Notes: generated by a model not told the origin, from the letters alone. A stretch of 64,000 nt of DNA from Gentiana macrophylla (GCA_026214975.1 CM047808.1:8086267-8150266), one strand, 5' to 3'; shown: positions 48,201-59,249, counted from the stretch's first letter. Program-made: numbers and translations.

Positions 48201-51200
48201 AGATGGCCAACTTTGTTGTCCAAGTCCCTCTAGCTGTCATATTTATGAACCAAATTATTATTTTATAATATCTGGATATTGTTTTGCAATTAAATTTTTT
48301 TTTTAAATTCTAATTTTTAAAATTCATTTCTTTGAGTAATAAATTCTCTTTATTTTCATGTTAGTTGGAAAGTTTCCTTTTTATCTTTTCTTTTTATTAT
48401 TGTTTGTCTTATGAAATCCGTGACTTGTGCCCACGGGTATTGAGTTGAATTTTGCAGCTGATTGAGTGAGTGACGAAAAAATTACTGTATTTTCTGAACT
48501 TTCATGTGATCCCAACTGCTGCACGTGTAGTATACTATTAATGGTAAATCTTGGGCACTATTATTTGCATCAAATCGTTTTTACATAATCCTCCTTATAA
48601 AAATCGATTCTAAATTGATTCGCGATCATAATTGACTATGCGGGAAGTTGGTTCTTAATCGGCTCTAATTACGGCTTTCATTATGTAGTGTGGTGCACTG
48701 TAGAGTCATTGCGAATAAAGACTTCCTAAATCTTTATTGAAATCTTTTTACTTTTGGTCGACTCATTTTTCTTTATTTTTTTTTGTTGAAAATAGTTCTT
48801 ATTTTTTATATTGTCAGTTATGGCCCTACAACTATAATTTTTGTAGTAATTTTAGTATACTTAATATCTAACCCAACTTCAGATCCGTTAAGTGTCCAAG
48901 ATGTGCAACACAAAAATATCGTTGGGAACCAAAAATATCATTATGAAAAAGATAAAAAATGCTATTTTTTAAACAATAAGATTATATAAGGGACGCGTGA
49001 CATATAATGTAGGGTTAAATACATGCCATACATTATGCTTCTGTTAATTGTTTTAAAACTGGAAAAAAAATATAATTAACGGACCAAAAATTAAATATGA
49101 AAGATACGAGTTAGTTTTGAGAAAGTGATATAAATAAAAAAAACCAAAAGGATGCATGTCATTTGTTTTTTTTTTTTTTTTTTTTTTTTTACAAGTTTTA
49201 TACCATAAAGTAACATTAAAGATAGTAGAAATGTAGTACTTGTGTGTAATATTTTTAAAACAGTTGTACCGTAAAATTTCTCGTTTTCGTATTATTGGAT
49301 TTTCTATGATCCATAGTAAAACTGTTGGATTGGGGAGAAGAAGGCAACCGGACAGATTCCGAACTCGCATCATTAAGAGCTGCTTTTACACAAGAAGTCG
49401 CTGTGTGGCATAAGCTTGATCATCCCAATGTTACCAAGGTAACAATTTTCACCCTTCTTAGATTTATATTTTCGGGTCATCACAATAACATTCGATCTTT
49501 AGAAGATCGAATTTAAACTCAACATTAATCGGGGCACCAGAGTAACATTCAAATCTAAACTCAACATTAATCAGGGCACCACAATAATATGCGATCTCTA
49601 GAAACTCGAATCTAAGCTTAACATTAATCGGGGCATCACAGTGAGCCTTTGGAAATGTCAAAATCATTTCGTAGTTTACCAGATTGTATAAAAGATATTA
49701 TGGTTATTATTTTTTGCCAGCTGATAGCTGTTTAACTAGATTTCAAAACAACATCAATTAAGTTCCTTAATTTAAAAATTATTCATAATTGATTGGCTGA
49801 TTTCTTTGTTTGTTTATGTATTTAATTTTGGAAAATGACAAATATACTGCATCACCTACATCTGGCTGATTTGTTTATTTGAGAAGAATAAGATTATTTA
49901 TTAAGTGGTGACAGATAACACTTTAGGGAACTTTTATTACAACATTAAACCACTATAAATTTATTGTTTATTATAGATTCATTGATTGATACGAGTCTTA
50001 CAGTGAGACAATAGTAACACTAACCGTGACATTATCAATTTTCATGCGTGAATGCTACTGCCACAACAATACTGTCACAACAAGTGACATATAACGCGAT
50101 TTCACATTGTTGATCATGGTGGGACCCCATAACAATCAATATTCCTGTATGATGATCATGGTGGGACCCATATCACACAACGGATCTATTTTTATGGCAC
50201 CACAGTGACATTCAACCTCGAAAGTCGAATATATGGTCAACATTCGACTTTGCAGTCGAACCTAAACATGAATGTGGTGCCATTGCAGATCGAGTGTGGT
50301 GCTTTTAACAAATTAATACGACAATCAACCATTGAAACGTCGATTTTATGGTCTAAAACCGAGTTTCAAAAGATCCCTTGCGTGTGGTGTGGTGTCACAA
50401 GAGTATGTATGATTTTGGTGTGGTGTCACTAAAGACAGTCAAAGGATGTAAACAAGTACAATATTTAACTGAAATTTTTGTTCTCTAATTTGTTATTTAC
50501 TTAATTACCCTTCTATATCCATCAGTTTATTGGTGCAACAATGGGAGCTTCAGGGAGGAACATACAGACAGAGAGTGGTCATATTGGTATGCCAAGTAAT
50601 GTTTGTTGTGTGGTGGTTGAATATCTACCTGGTGGTGCTTTGAAAAATTACCTTATAAAAAACAGAAGAAGAAAGCTGGCTTTCAAAGTTGTTATGCAGA
50701 TTGCTCTTGATATTGCTAGAGGGTAAACCACTTGTTGAATTCAATCTTTCATTTGTTTTTTTTCAAGATTTTGTTTATGTATTTTTTCGCGTCACGAGAT
50801 TCTTGGGTAGAAAGTCTTTATCATATGGCCAGAATATAGAAAAATCTACTGCAGAGAGTACTTGTTACGGTCTCCTATAAAAAACAACCGGAGAACACGA
50901 GTGTTTTATAATGTTATTACTAAATACACATAAAACGTGAGTGTTTCCCAGTGTTAGTTCTACACAAAGGAAAACACGAGTTTTTATTTTAGTTATTTTT
51001 GGAGCTTCTGTAATATCCACATAGTTAAAACAGTAGAATTCTCACTTCCATATAAGTGTGAGCCATAAAGTCTTGTCAACTTGGGTCAGCCCTTTTAGGC
51101 CACGCCAGCATGACAATCTAAGTAGTTAATCGAATCCTTTATGACTCAATTGGCGCTACCAGACACAGATTTGGGGGCGTTACAGCTTCATAATAAGTAC

Positions 51201-53310
51201 TGTCTGCAGTAGAATTTCCTCAGAATATGTTGCCTTTTACAACGACGTGGTGCAACAAGGACCCTTCATATAAAAATTTCATTGGAACCACTTAGAGAAT
51301 TTGCATCAGTTTCTTTTAACAGATCCTCCATTTTACATATTTAAACACCATTTTCTCTAAGTCAGAGAATCTCTAAATGCATTGGAATTTCTATAATGCA
51401 TAATTTGAATAGAGATTTTGAAGATTGTGTATTTTACGGATCTTAGTATGGTGCGTAAGGGTTTTATTGGATCTGAATGATTTGGATCTCTATCATATAT
51501 ATTTGTCTTGTTTTATCGTATCTACAACAAGTGCTCTTATAAGTTTTGCTTTTCAAATTTTGCCAGGTTAAGTTACCTCCATTCTCAGATGATTGTACAC
51601 AGAGACGTGAAGACGGAGAATATGTTGTTGGACAAGTCACGCACCGTTAAAATAGCGGATTTCGGTGTTGCTCGGATCGAGGCCTCAAACCCGAATGACA
51701 TGACAGGAGAGACTGGAACTCTTGGATACATGGCTCCTGAGGTAAAATACATTGAAAACTGACTCGGTTACAACATCGTGTCATTACTTATACACCATTG
51801 ATCATAATGTGATCAACGATCTACAAACATGTAGCAAAACAATGTCGTGATACAATGCAATGCCTCTATCATTTTCCGGTAAAATATATTATTAATACCA
51901 TATTAAATGTTTAAATTTCAGGTTCTCAATGGTAATCCATACAACAGGAAGTGTGATGTATACAGTTTTGGTATTTGTTTATGGGAGATATATTGCTGTG
52001 ACATGCCATATCCTGACCTTAGTTTCTCCGAAATGACGTCCGCCGTCGTTCGCCAGGTACGGTATCTCTGAAAAGAATTACGGTGTAATAGTTATTTCAG
52101 AGTTATCAAAAGTGGAGGAGTGTGATATATTCTTACCTCGCCCCCCAGTAGGATTATGTACGCGTAAGTTGGATATATCACGGTCCTCCACTTGTTATAT
52201 CCTAAATTAACTGTTGAACCATAACTCTTTTCAGTATATCCTTTCTGTTCACCAAATTAAGTATCATTTGAGTGGATATGTTTTATTTTTATTTTTTTAC
52301 AATACGACTATCGTAGGAAAACTGTAGCAAGTGACATGCATCGTTTGATATCCTTTCGTTTCTACTCTTTTTTTTACGTAGGAGTGTGTAAAGTGAAAGA
52401 AAGTGAAAAAGGGAGGGTATGATGCATTGTACTTGATACAACTTTCGAATAACGGATGTATCATAAAATCTTTCCTTACTAGATTCAAATGCTCCGCGTG
52501 ATGCACGGATACTTCTATATGGTAACACGTCCCACATCTGATGCAGATACACATCTGATACATAGGATACACACCTAGTGACGAATTTGTAATTTTCAAA
52601 ACTTGGACACATGATTCGTTTATGCATTCCATAACTCAGATATGTGTTATGAAAAACCACGTTTAAAGTTGAGTAAACACCATTAGATAATGAATGAAAA
52701 ATTGCCTACAATGATGAAGTACTACCAGAAATGAACTTAATTGGTACGTATATTTGTAATATTTCAATAAATGCCCTCCCCCCCATCATATTTTTCAACC
52801 ACCCCCCACGCCACACCCGTGTATTCCTTATCGCGTATCCGTGTAACCTCGTAGCGCTTTGTTTATTATTAGATTTTTTATAGAATACAACCATTTTAGG
52901 AAGGTTATGCCAAGTAGCGTGCATCTTATACTTCTGTTTCTACTCTCTATCACAGTGTGTATAGTAAAAGATGATATAAATAAAAGGGTAAATAATACAT
53001 GTCATTTTTTTTTCAATCTTTCTACAACAGTTATACGGTAATGTTTCTGGTATTATTATACTTCAACTGAGTAAGAAATGAAATCTGTAACTATAAATGG
53101 CAGAATCTGAGACCAGAAATGCCTAGATGCTGTCCAAGTTCTCTTGCAAATGTGATGAGAAAATGCTGGGACGCGAATCCGGACAAGAGACCAGTTATGG
53201 ATGAAGTTGTTACTTTGTTAGAGGCTATTGACACTTCAAAAGGTGGTGGGATGATCCCAGATGATCATCCTCAGGGTTGTTTATGTTTCACACGGTATCG
53301 AGGCCCGTAG
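45205..53310 (+). CDS. Raf-like MAP3K, plant group C (MRK1/CBC-like) Ser/Thr protein kinase
   Basis: Six exons, all with GT-AG introns: 45205-45586, 49317-49438, 50526-50722, 51567-51741, 51922-52056, 53104-53310 (stop TAG). They join in frame to 405 aa. An in-frame TAA six bases before the ATG supports the start. Residues 1-95 are a low-complexity, Ala/Gly-rich leader. The kinase domain (about 98-380) has LIARGTFGTVHRG loop, catalytic Lys129 in VAVK, Glu154, HRDVKTEN (Asp247, Lys249), DFG (265-267) and APE (290-292). The DWGEEG insert after VAVK, GETGTLGYMAPE, CDMPYPDLSF and the C-terminal CFTRYRGP are marks of the plant Raf-like subgroup that includes Arabidopsis MRK1, CBC1 and CBC2. CBC1/2 act in stomatal light and CO2 signalling; that role here is inference. 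The canonical first loop Gly is replaced, as is usual for this subgroup. Intron 1 (3.7 kb) is swollen by transposons. All key residues are present, so it is probably functional. Confidence 0.95.
45758..45898. mobile_element. Possible hAT-type terminal fragment in kinase intron 1
   Basis: CAGTGGCGGACCTACATAGA is a typical plant hAT end, and ATATCGCTCTG at about 45898 could be its other, diverged end. No 8-bp duplication is visible, so this may be only a fragment. Confidence 0.3.
46236..46600. mobile_element. MULE-type MITE, copy 2, in kinase intron 1
   Basis: A 365-bp element from GGGGGAATGAGGGAGAAG to CTTATCCTTAATTTTCCA with exact 9-bp duplications TAAATATTT (46227-46235 and 46601-46609). 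Same interior as copies 1 and 3 (ATTTCATCAATTGAGTAGAA, minisatellite of AAATTCATT units, TCAGATTGTGTC). Confidence 0.92.
46745..47335. mobile_element. hAT-like element with clustered AACCGAACCG motifs, kinase intron 1
   Basis: From a GGGTGTTCATTGA start, the sequence 46785-47000 holds more than a dozen CGGTTCGGTT motifs in one orientation then AACCGAACCG in the other. A smaller cluster lies at 47276-47325. Such dense inverted subterminal motifs typify a large plant hAT group. No transposase. End points and target duplication are not settled. Confidence 0.45.
49474..49645. repeat. Short tandem array in kinase intron 2
   Basis: Three degenerate units of 40-60 bp share CTCAACATTAATCGGGGCAC followed by CA-ATAA-ATTCGATC. 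The first contains the inverted pair TCGATCTTTAGAAGATCGA. Related phrases occur at 45680-45735, 50196-50300 and 53750-53820. Confidence 0.65.
50196..50281. repeat. Small inverted-repeat unit GGCACCACA...TGTGGTGCC in kinase intron 2
   Basis: 86 bp with 9-bp perfect inverted ends and inner CATTCGACTTTGCAGTCGAA. It may be a MITE remnant related to the intron 2 array. Confidence 0.5.
52260..53070. repeat. Diverged direct repeat in kinase intron 5
   Basis: The phrases ACAATACGACTATCGTAGG/AAGTGACATGCATC (about 52300) and AGAATACAACCATTTTAGG/AAGTAGCGTGCATC (about 52882) head two copies that share TTCTGTTTCTACTCT-like text. Parts also resemble 49140-49280 in intron 1. Confidence 0.5.
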
Positions 53311-54202
53311 TAGATCACCGAGAAAAATGTCTAACCCGAAAGACTCATTAGTGGGCCAGACAGGTTAGATCTGTCCATCACTAATACGCGTTTTTCATTA
53401 ACTGTTGCAGCATATTGATGTGTGGCGTCTCGTGTGTGAAAAGAAAAAACAGAGACATTTCCGGTTGTAAGGCTTCAAAGACACTTGAGTTGTGAACTCA
53501 TTGATCATAATATAAGATTGATTGATTGATCAATGACTTTAAATGACAGAGAAGTATCTTTGAAGGGCTAAAAGTAGAGGGTACTTATCACTATTGAATG
53601 TATTAATAGTATGAAGAAATTGTATCTTTATTAAAAACTTCTACACATGGTTAGTGGAAATGTGTTGTAAGAAATGATTGAACCACATTACAGTAGAAGA
53701 AGAGGAAGTTATTTGCACCACAGTAGATCTACCGTGGCAGTATATTTCGGGAAAAATTTGACTTTAAAGAGGTCGAATATTACTCTGGTGTCCTGAAGGT
53801 AGATTCGATGTGGTGTCAATAACGACTTCTTTGAAGAACTGAACATTGTGATTCCGGTTATGAAATTAGCCTATATATGTATGCCAAAAGATATATAATA
53901 TATTTATGTGTATGTTTTGTATATATTTGAAGATGATCTCCAATATGTATCAAGTTGAATCTCTTCTTATGCCATCTATAGTATATTAAAACCATCATAG
54001 TACATACATGATCTCCAAGATGTATCAAGTTACACGTGGGAATGATGATCTGACCCAAATAAAAATGTTCTGTCGGAGTCCCGATCGTTCTGTGGCCACA
54101 TAAGAACGGTTCGTGGAAGCGAACCGATTAATTTTTATTTGGTTTTGACTTGCGTTTCAGATCATCTAGGTTTAGACCTCATCCAAACCAGCATCGACAA
54201 TG
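53311..54202. other. 3' flank of the kinase gene
   Basis: Probable 3' UTR in the first few hundred bases, with no unique polyadenylation signal assigned. A 78-bp-period duplication of GATGATCTCCAATATGTATC / TACATGATCTCCAAGATGTA lies at about 53931-54030. A TTCGAC/GTCGAA-containing motif like those in the introns is at 53758-53780. Confidence 0.5.
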
Positions 54203-54217
54203 AATAAAACACCGTTC

Positions 54218-54256
<39 letters not shown>
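54203..54256 (+). other. AATAAA signal followed by a 34-base poly(A)
   Basis: AATAAA at 54203-54208 precedes an uninterrupted A34 (54223-54256) by 14 bases. This is the look of a retroposed transcript end. The parent was not identified; sequence upstream to about 54070 is non-coding. Confidence 0.5.
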
Positions 54257-54258
<2 letters not shown>

Positions 54259-54939
54259 TTTGTGCAGATTAAATAACAACTTAAATGCAAAAAGGGTTCA
54301 GGATTTTAAAGAACATGCAAAGTAAAATTATTGATCTTCCGGATTTGTTACCACCCACCTAAGGTAGTGAATCTCCAAGTCTTTGCTCCTTGAGTCTCCT
54401 TTGATGAAGCCTCTAAAGATCAAATCTTCAAGTGTAATTTACTTGGTGTTTGAGAGAAACCATTACTCATAATTTTGAGCTAGGTGGCGGCTCCAATTAG
54501 ATTTCGAGAATAATATTTATGCCTTTCAAAGGGAAACACGAATTCCGGACGAACGACATAAATCTTACGCATGATTCAGTATCACGTAAAATCACTACTT
54601 CATGATTAACCCCATTATTTGCGGGGAAATCTCATTAGTGTCAAAATGTGACAATTTACACCACAATATTACAACAAACTCTAATCATATGGATAATTAT
54701 ACAACCGCCACTAGAATGACACTGATTAAATAAGCAGGCCGGTCCAACACATGTTCCAAGTGTCAACACGCTTTAATAGATGAGATTCTCTACCATCTTC
54801 ATAAAATAGAAGACAACGGATACATGCTAGTCTTTATAAATTAATAATGTCCCGTTTATTTATACTACGACTAAAGATGTTCAAAAATTAAATCTTTCCA
54901 TTAATTGAGATCTCATCAATCATAACTCAATATGTTAGA
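54257..54939. other. Intergenic, unassigned repeat-like DNA
   Basis: No open frame or recognised motif; may be retrotransposon LTR debris given the neighbouring RT remnant. Confidence 0.4.
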
Positions 54940-55560
54940 ATGAAGATTCATCCGAACTAGTGCATCTTCATGGGGATCCCATGTTCTGTTTGTGAGGAAT
55001 AAGGACGAGACTATGCGCTTGTGCATTGAGTAAAAAGAACTTAATAAGATCACTATTAAGAATAAATATCTCTTACCAAGGATTTATGATCCTTTTGATC
55101 AGCTTCAGGGTTCCCCGGGGTATTATAAGATTGATCTAAAGTCGGGATATCATCAGTTGAAGATTCGTTAGGAGAACATACCTAAGACTGCTTTTGGGAC
55201 TTGATGTGGACATTATGAGTTCTTGGTAATGACAATTGTGTTAACTAATGCACCGACAACTTTCAACGGACTGATGAATTAGGTCTTTGCCCCTTAAAAA
55301 ATGAATTAGGTCTTTAGTTCATATCTTGACAAGTTCGTTGTGGTGTTCAATGATGATATTTTGATGTGTTCCAAGAACAAGGACGAACAAGAGAGCGATT
55401 AAGGATTGTGCTCCAAACTGTCAAAGAGAATAAATTGTTCGCCAAGCTAAGTAAGTGGGTGTTTTGGCTTGATCGCGTAGCATTCCTTGGTCATCTGGTA
55501 TCAGGAGATGGTATCTATGTTAGCCTCGAGAAAGTAGGGCAATTGTAAAATGGCAGAGAT
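54940..55560 (+). pseudogene. Gypsy (Tekay/Del-type) reverse transcriptase remnant
   Basis: Frames give [120 protein letters not shown] and WVFWLDRVAFLGHLVSGDGI. These are RT blocks in order. The catalytic F(I/V)DD is FNDD, there are several stops, and a 30-bp local duplication of ATGAATTAGGTCTTT interrupts the LMN-VF motif (55277-55316). Clearly dead and 5' and 3' truncated. Confidence 0.88.
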
Positions 55561-55956
55561 CTGAGAATGTTATTGAGATTAGAAGTTTCCTTGGAATGAC
55601 ATGATATTATTGAAAGTTTGTTTAGGATTTTTCTTTATAGTTGCCCGTTTGACTAAATTGACAAGAAAAGATGTTCAATTTCGCCGGTAATGTTACGATT
55701 CCGAAATAGTTATACCCCATTCTGGGGGGAAATCAGACTCAGACCAGTGCAGTGAGTTCTAAAGAATCTTTGGCATCATAACCTGCTTCTAGGCTATAAT
55801 CAGAGGTTTAGTTTATATGCCGGAGGCAGTCATAAGTTCTAGCTTGGTACCACATACAGATCCAGAGCCGTAGAGGCACAAGCATACCATCATTTAAGTT
55901 GTATTTTTTCACTACATATTTCTATTACCGTTTTAGTTTTTTTTCTCTTTCTAATA

Positions 55957-56605
55957 CTACCTCCGCCCCACAATAAGTGTCTAATTTTTGTTTTGTATAC
56001 AGATTAATAAAACAATTAATGTGTTATTTTTTAGGGGGAATAAGGGAGAATGACAGAAATATTTCATCAATTGAGTAGAAGGGCGGTTTTTGAAACTTTT
56101 GCATAAAGGACAAAACTATTTATTCATTTGTCGAAATTCACTTGTGTTCGAAATTCATTGTTTAAATTCAATGACTAAATTCATCGTTTAAATTCACTAA
56201 TTTTCAAAATTCATCGTCGAAATTCACTAATTTTGGGATTCACTTTCGTCGTAAATTCACCGTTAAATTCACCGATTTCGGGATTCATCGGGAGATTCAC
56301 CGATTTTCGGGATTCATTTGTTTGTTCTTCTCGCTATAAAAATTATGCAATTGTCCTTCTCCTATAAAAAATATGCAGTTGTCCTGTTACTTAAAAATAT
56401 TTCAGATTGTGTCATTATCCCTAATTTTCCATATTTTTAAAATACTAATGAACACATGTATCCCTATCACTTAATAGATGTTTCTTTTAGAATATGAAAT
56501 GAATATACAAACATGAAATATTTAGGTAAATAATATACTACGTACTTGGAAAAGCATTAAACGATGTACTAGTTTTCTAAATAAATACTTTTTGTGGGGC
56601 GAATG
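55957..56605. mobile_element. Stowaway-like MITE containing a nested MULE-MITE
   Basis: Inverted ends CTACCTCCGCCCCACAATAA and (minus) CATTCGCCCCACAAAAAGTA, flanked by TA dinucleotides (55955-55956, 56606-56607). The 398-bp MULE-MITE at 56034-56431 sits inside; without it the Stowaway is about 250 bp. Confidence 0.75.
56034..56431. mobile_element. MULE-type MITE, copy 3
   Basis: 398 bp, beginning GGGGGAATAAGGGAGAATGA and ending ATTATCCCTAATTTTCCA. Target duplications TATTTTTTA / TATTTTTAA (56025-56033, 56432-56440) differ at one base. Interior minisatellite is longer than in copy 2. Confidence 0.85.
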
Positions 56606-56607
56606 TA

Positions 56608-56859
56608 CTACATCCGTCCCAAAATATAAGTCATTTTACACTTTTTGATTTGTCCAACAATATAAGTCATTCTATATTATCAATGTAACATTTTTTACTC
56701 TTTCCCATATCTTATCCCTAATTTATTATCAATCAAACCATTTTTCATTACTTAACAACTATTGCATTATTGATAGTCAATGGGCATTTTAGACATTATA
56801 CCAATTTCTCAATCTGTGTGAAAACCTCTAGGATGATTTATATATTGGGACGCGAGTAG
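56608..56859. mobile_element. Stowaway MITE
   Basis: 252 bp with inverted ends CTACATCCGTCCCAAAATAT and (minus) CTACTCGCGTCCCAATATAT, flanked by TA. Abuts the preceding Stowaway with a shared TA. Confidence 0.88.
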
Positions 56860-56871
56860 TAAAATTTAATA

Positions 56872-57154
56872 CTCCCTCCGTCCCATTTTATGTGTCCATT
56901 TTCCTTTTTGGTTTGTCCCAAAATGTGTGTGCACTTTGTATATTAATATAAATTTATTTAAAAGCCCTTCCAACTTTATACTATTATGTACAATAAAAAG
57001 TGTGTAGCATTAAATATTTTAACAACTACTTCAAGAGCATAAATATAAAAATATTTATTTATTTAATATAATTCAAAGTATTATGTACGTTTTTCCTTAA
57101 TTTTTGTGAAAAGTTAAGCTGGACACATAAAATGAGACGAAGAGACGAAGGGAG
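56872..57154. mobile_element. Stowaway MITE
   Basis: 283 bp, CTCCCTCCGTCCCATTTTAT at the left and (minus) CTCCCTTCGTCTCTTCGTCT at the right, TA target duplications. The right end has a small duplication of AGACGAAG. Confidence 0.88.
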
Positions 57155-57167
57155 TATCAATGTTTAC

Positions 57168-57524
57168 TATTAGAGATGAATGACATAAGAGATAAAGAAT
57201 GGAATCTAAATCAAAGATAAAGATGATATTCAAGTGAAAGATAGGATATAGTTTGGTTGAAATAAATATTTAAGTGATATTATTTATCTTTAGGTTTATC
57301 AATTCAATAAAACAGTTTCAGAGTCTTCAGTTTGTGCATTCTGATTTTCTTTATATAGGAGATAAATGAGATAACAAACTAGATTTGAATAAATAAACCT
57401 AAAGATAAATAATATCACTTAAATATTTATTTCAACCAAATTATATCCTATCTTTAAGTTGAATATCATCTTTATCTTTGATTTGAATTCCATTCTTTAT
57501 CTCTTATGTCATTCATCTCTAATA
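57168..57524. mobile_element. Foldback MITE with about 140-bp arms
   Basis: Left arm 57168-57305 and right arm about 57388-57524 are near-perfect inverted copies (TATTAGAGATGAATGACATA at both ends). A 5-bp duplication TTTAC flanks them (57163-57167, 57525-57529). The 80-bp centre is unique. High arm identity implies recent origin or selection by homogenisation. Confidence 0.9.
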
Positions 57525-57532
57525 TTTACTAA

Positions 57533-57612
57533 ATTCAAGTTTCTTTAAAGTAGTAGTAATAAATAAAGTAAGTAAACACACGTTTCTTTAAAGTAGTAGT
57601 AATAAATAAAAT
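57533..57612. repeat. Tandem duplication, about 48 bp period
   Basis: GTTTCTTTAAAGTAGTAGTA followed by ATAAATAAA occurs twice (about 57539 and 57583). Confidence 0.8.
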
Positions 57613-58180
57613 AAAGATATACGGAGACTCCAACTTGGACTATATATCTCGAATTACCTGCCGAATAAATACCCACGAGAATTCAAATCCAACAAAGCGG
57701 CCGCCATCCATAGAAAGCCTACCACCACCTCCTTAAACAGTCAAAAGCCATTTATTTCATGCGCTCGATTAAAACAATATGATAAAAACTGCAAAGACGA
57801 TACTTTTTAAAAGATATAATGGTTAAATGAATTCTCTATTTTTTTAATTTTTATTTTACAGTTTTATATACGTACACATCTTTCTAATTTACAAAATCTC
57901 TATCCGACATGGATTTCATAAGATTCTCTATTTTACATAAAAATTAGATATAAATGAAAATTTACAGAATCTGAATAAATGTGGTAGATGTGATGAGAAT
58001 TTTACAAAATCTGTATTTTACAGTTCAAAATAAAGTATCTGGTATAGTGTTATTTTTATTAAATCTAAACGTTAAAATATCTAATATACAGTTTTTAAAA
58101 AGAATTACAGTATCCACCACAAGTGCTCTTATATCATAAGCTTTCATTCTCCTTCTTCTCTATCATCCTTCTCTTTATAT

Positions 58181-58344
58181 CAGGGGCATACCTACATGGT
58201 CGGGGGAGGGGCAGTTCCCCTTTGATCTCCCGAAAAACGATGTAGTTTTTTTTTGTTTAAAAATTAAAACACTAAAAATGTCTCTACTGGATTTTGAATT
58301 TGTCCTAGTGTCCTCTCATGAAATTTTTAAGATCTCTACCACTG
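58181..58344. mobile_element. Small hAT-like MITE upstream of the RING gene
   Basis: 164 bp from CAGGGGCATACCTACATGG to ...TCTCTACCACTG, flanked by CTTTATAT (58173-58180) and CTATATAT (58345-58352), an 8-bp duplication with one difference as expected for hAT. It ends 62 bp before the ATG of the RING-H2 gene, so it forms part of its promoter or leader. Confidence 0.6.
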
Positions 58345-58405
58345 CTATATATATATATGACTATATAAGAATGATGTGTACATGCATATATAAGCCATGT
58401 AGAAT

Positions 58406-58894
58406 ATGGTGATACAAAAAATGGGATTGGAAATATTCATCTCAGTGGTGGTACTACTATTGGGAATAGCTATTTTGGTGTTGTTTCATGCATATATCGA
58501 GAAAAGAGCATTTAGAGCCAACAACATAACCAATAATGGGGTGCCCACCTCCATTAATATTCAAGAAAGAAGCTTTGCAGGAGGAGGAGGAAGTTCAAGA
58601 ATAATGTCCCAAGAAGATATAAAGAAGCTACCTTGCTTTGATTTTAACATGGTTGATGATCAACAATTAGGAGGAGAAGAAAACTGTAGCTCTTTGGATT
58701 GTGCAGTTTGTTTGGAGAATTTCAAGGTAGGTGATAAGTGTAGGCTATTGCCTAAATGTAACCATAGTTTTCATAGTGAATGTATTGATTCATGGCTTTT
58801 GAAAACAGGGTTTTGCCCTATTTGTAGAGCTGATGTTGTTGTTGTTGTTGTTAATAATCATCTCCTACCACCTGAGATTTTAGAGCAAAATTAA
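58406..58894 (+). CDS. ATL-type RING-H2 E3 ubiquitin ligase
   Basis: An intronless 162-codon gene, as is usual for the ATL family. An in-frame TAG two codons upstream supports the first ATG (58406); a second ATG six codons in would also serve. Residues 8-29 form a single hydrophobic transmembrane segment (IFISVVVLLLGIAILVLF). A basic stretch and a Gly-rich linker follow. LPCFDF (75-80) is at the place of the ATL GLD-type motif. The RING-H2 domain is complete: Cys99, Cys102, Cys118, His120, His123, Cys126, Cys137, Cys140, with the WLLKTGFCPIC loop and the Pro that contacts E2 enzymes. It should transfer ubiquitin from an E2 to unknown substrates at a membrane. A valine run (144-149, GTTGTTGTT) follows the RING. 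TATA-like CTATATAAG lies at about 58361. Confidence 0.93.
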   Translation: MVIQKMGLEIFISVVVLLLGIAILVLFHAYIEKRAFRANNITNNGVPTSINIQERSFAGGGGSSRIMSQEDIKKLPCFDFNMVDDQQLGGEENCSSLDCAVCLENFKVGDKCRLLPKCNHSFHSECIDSWLLKTGFCPICRADVVVVVVNNHLLPPEILEQN

Positions 58895-59249
58895 ACAATT
58901 GATTTGTTCAAGTTGTTAGAATTTACAAATTTTGTGTCAGATTTAGATGGATATGTATGTTTGACCGTAATTTAAGGCTCCTTTCTTTTGAATTTTATGC
59001 ATGGAACTGTGGAATCTCTTGGCAATTGATGAAGAGAGGTAATACTCGGACAATCATTTAGATATAACGAGTGATGAAATATACTTTTGTTAATTTGATT
59101 GTGATGAGTCTAGATAATGATATTGGATTGTGTACCATGATCAATGATGTGAAGTATATTTGTTATTCGTTGTGTTTGAGTAATTGTGACAGTATACTAC
59201 CCAAAGGCTTTTCAACACCTCTTGAAATTAGAGAAATGCTTGTGCCACA
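58895..59249. other. 3' flank of the RING gene
   Basis: Probably 3' UTR then decayed copia sequence from the old fragment that begins at 59250. No gene; the 61-codon frame at 59071 has no support. Confidence 0.45.

Noticed and set aside
52289..52660. Minus-strand frames of 123 and 111 codons in kinase intron 5
   Set aside because: No recognisable motif, two phases open together, wholly intronic.
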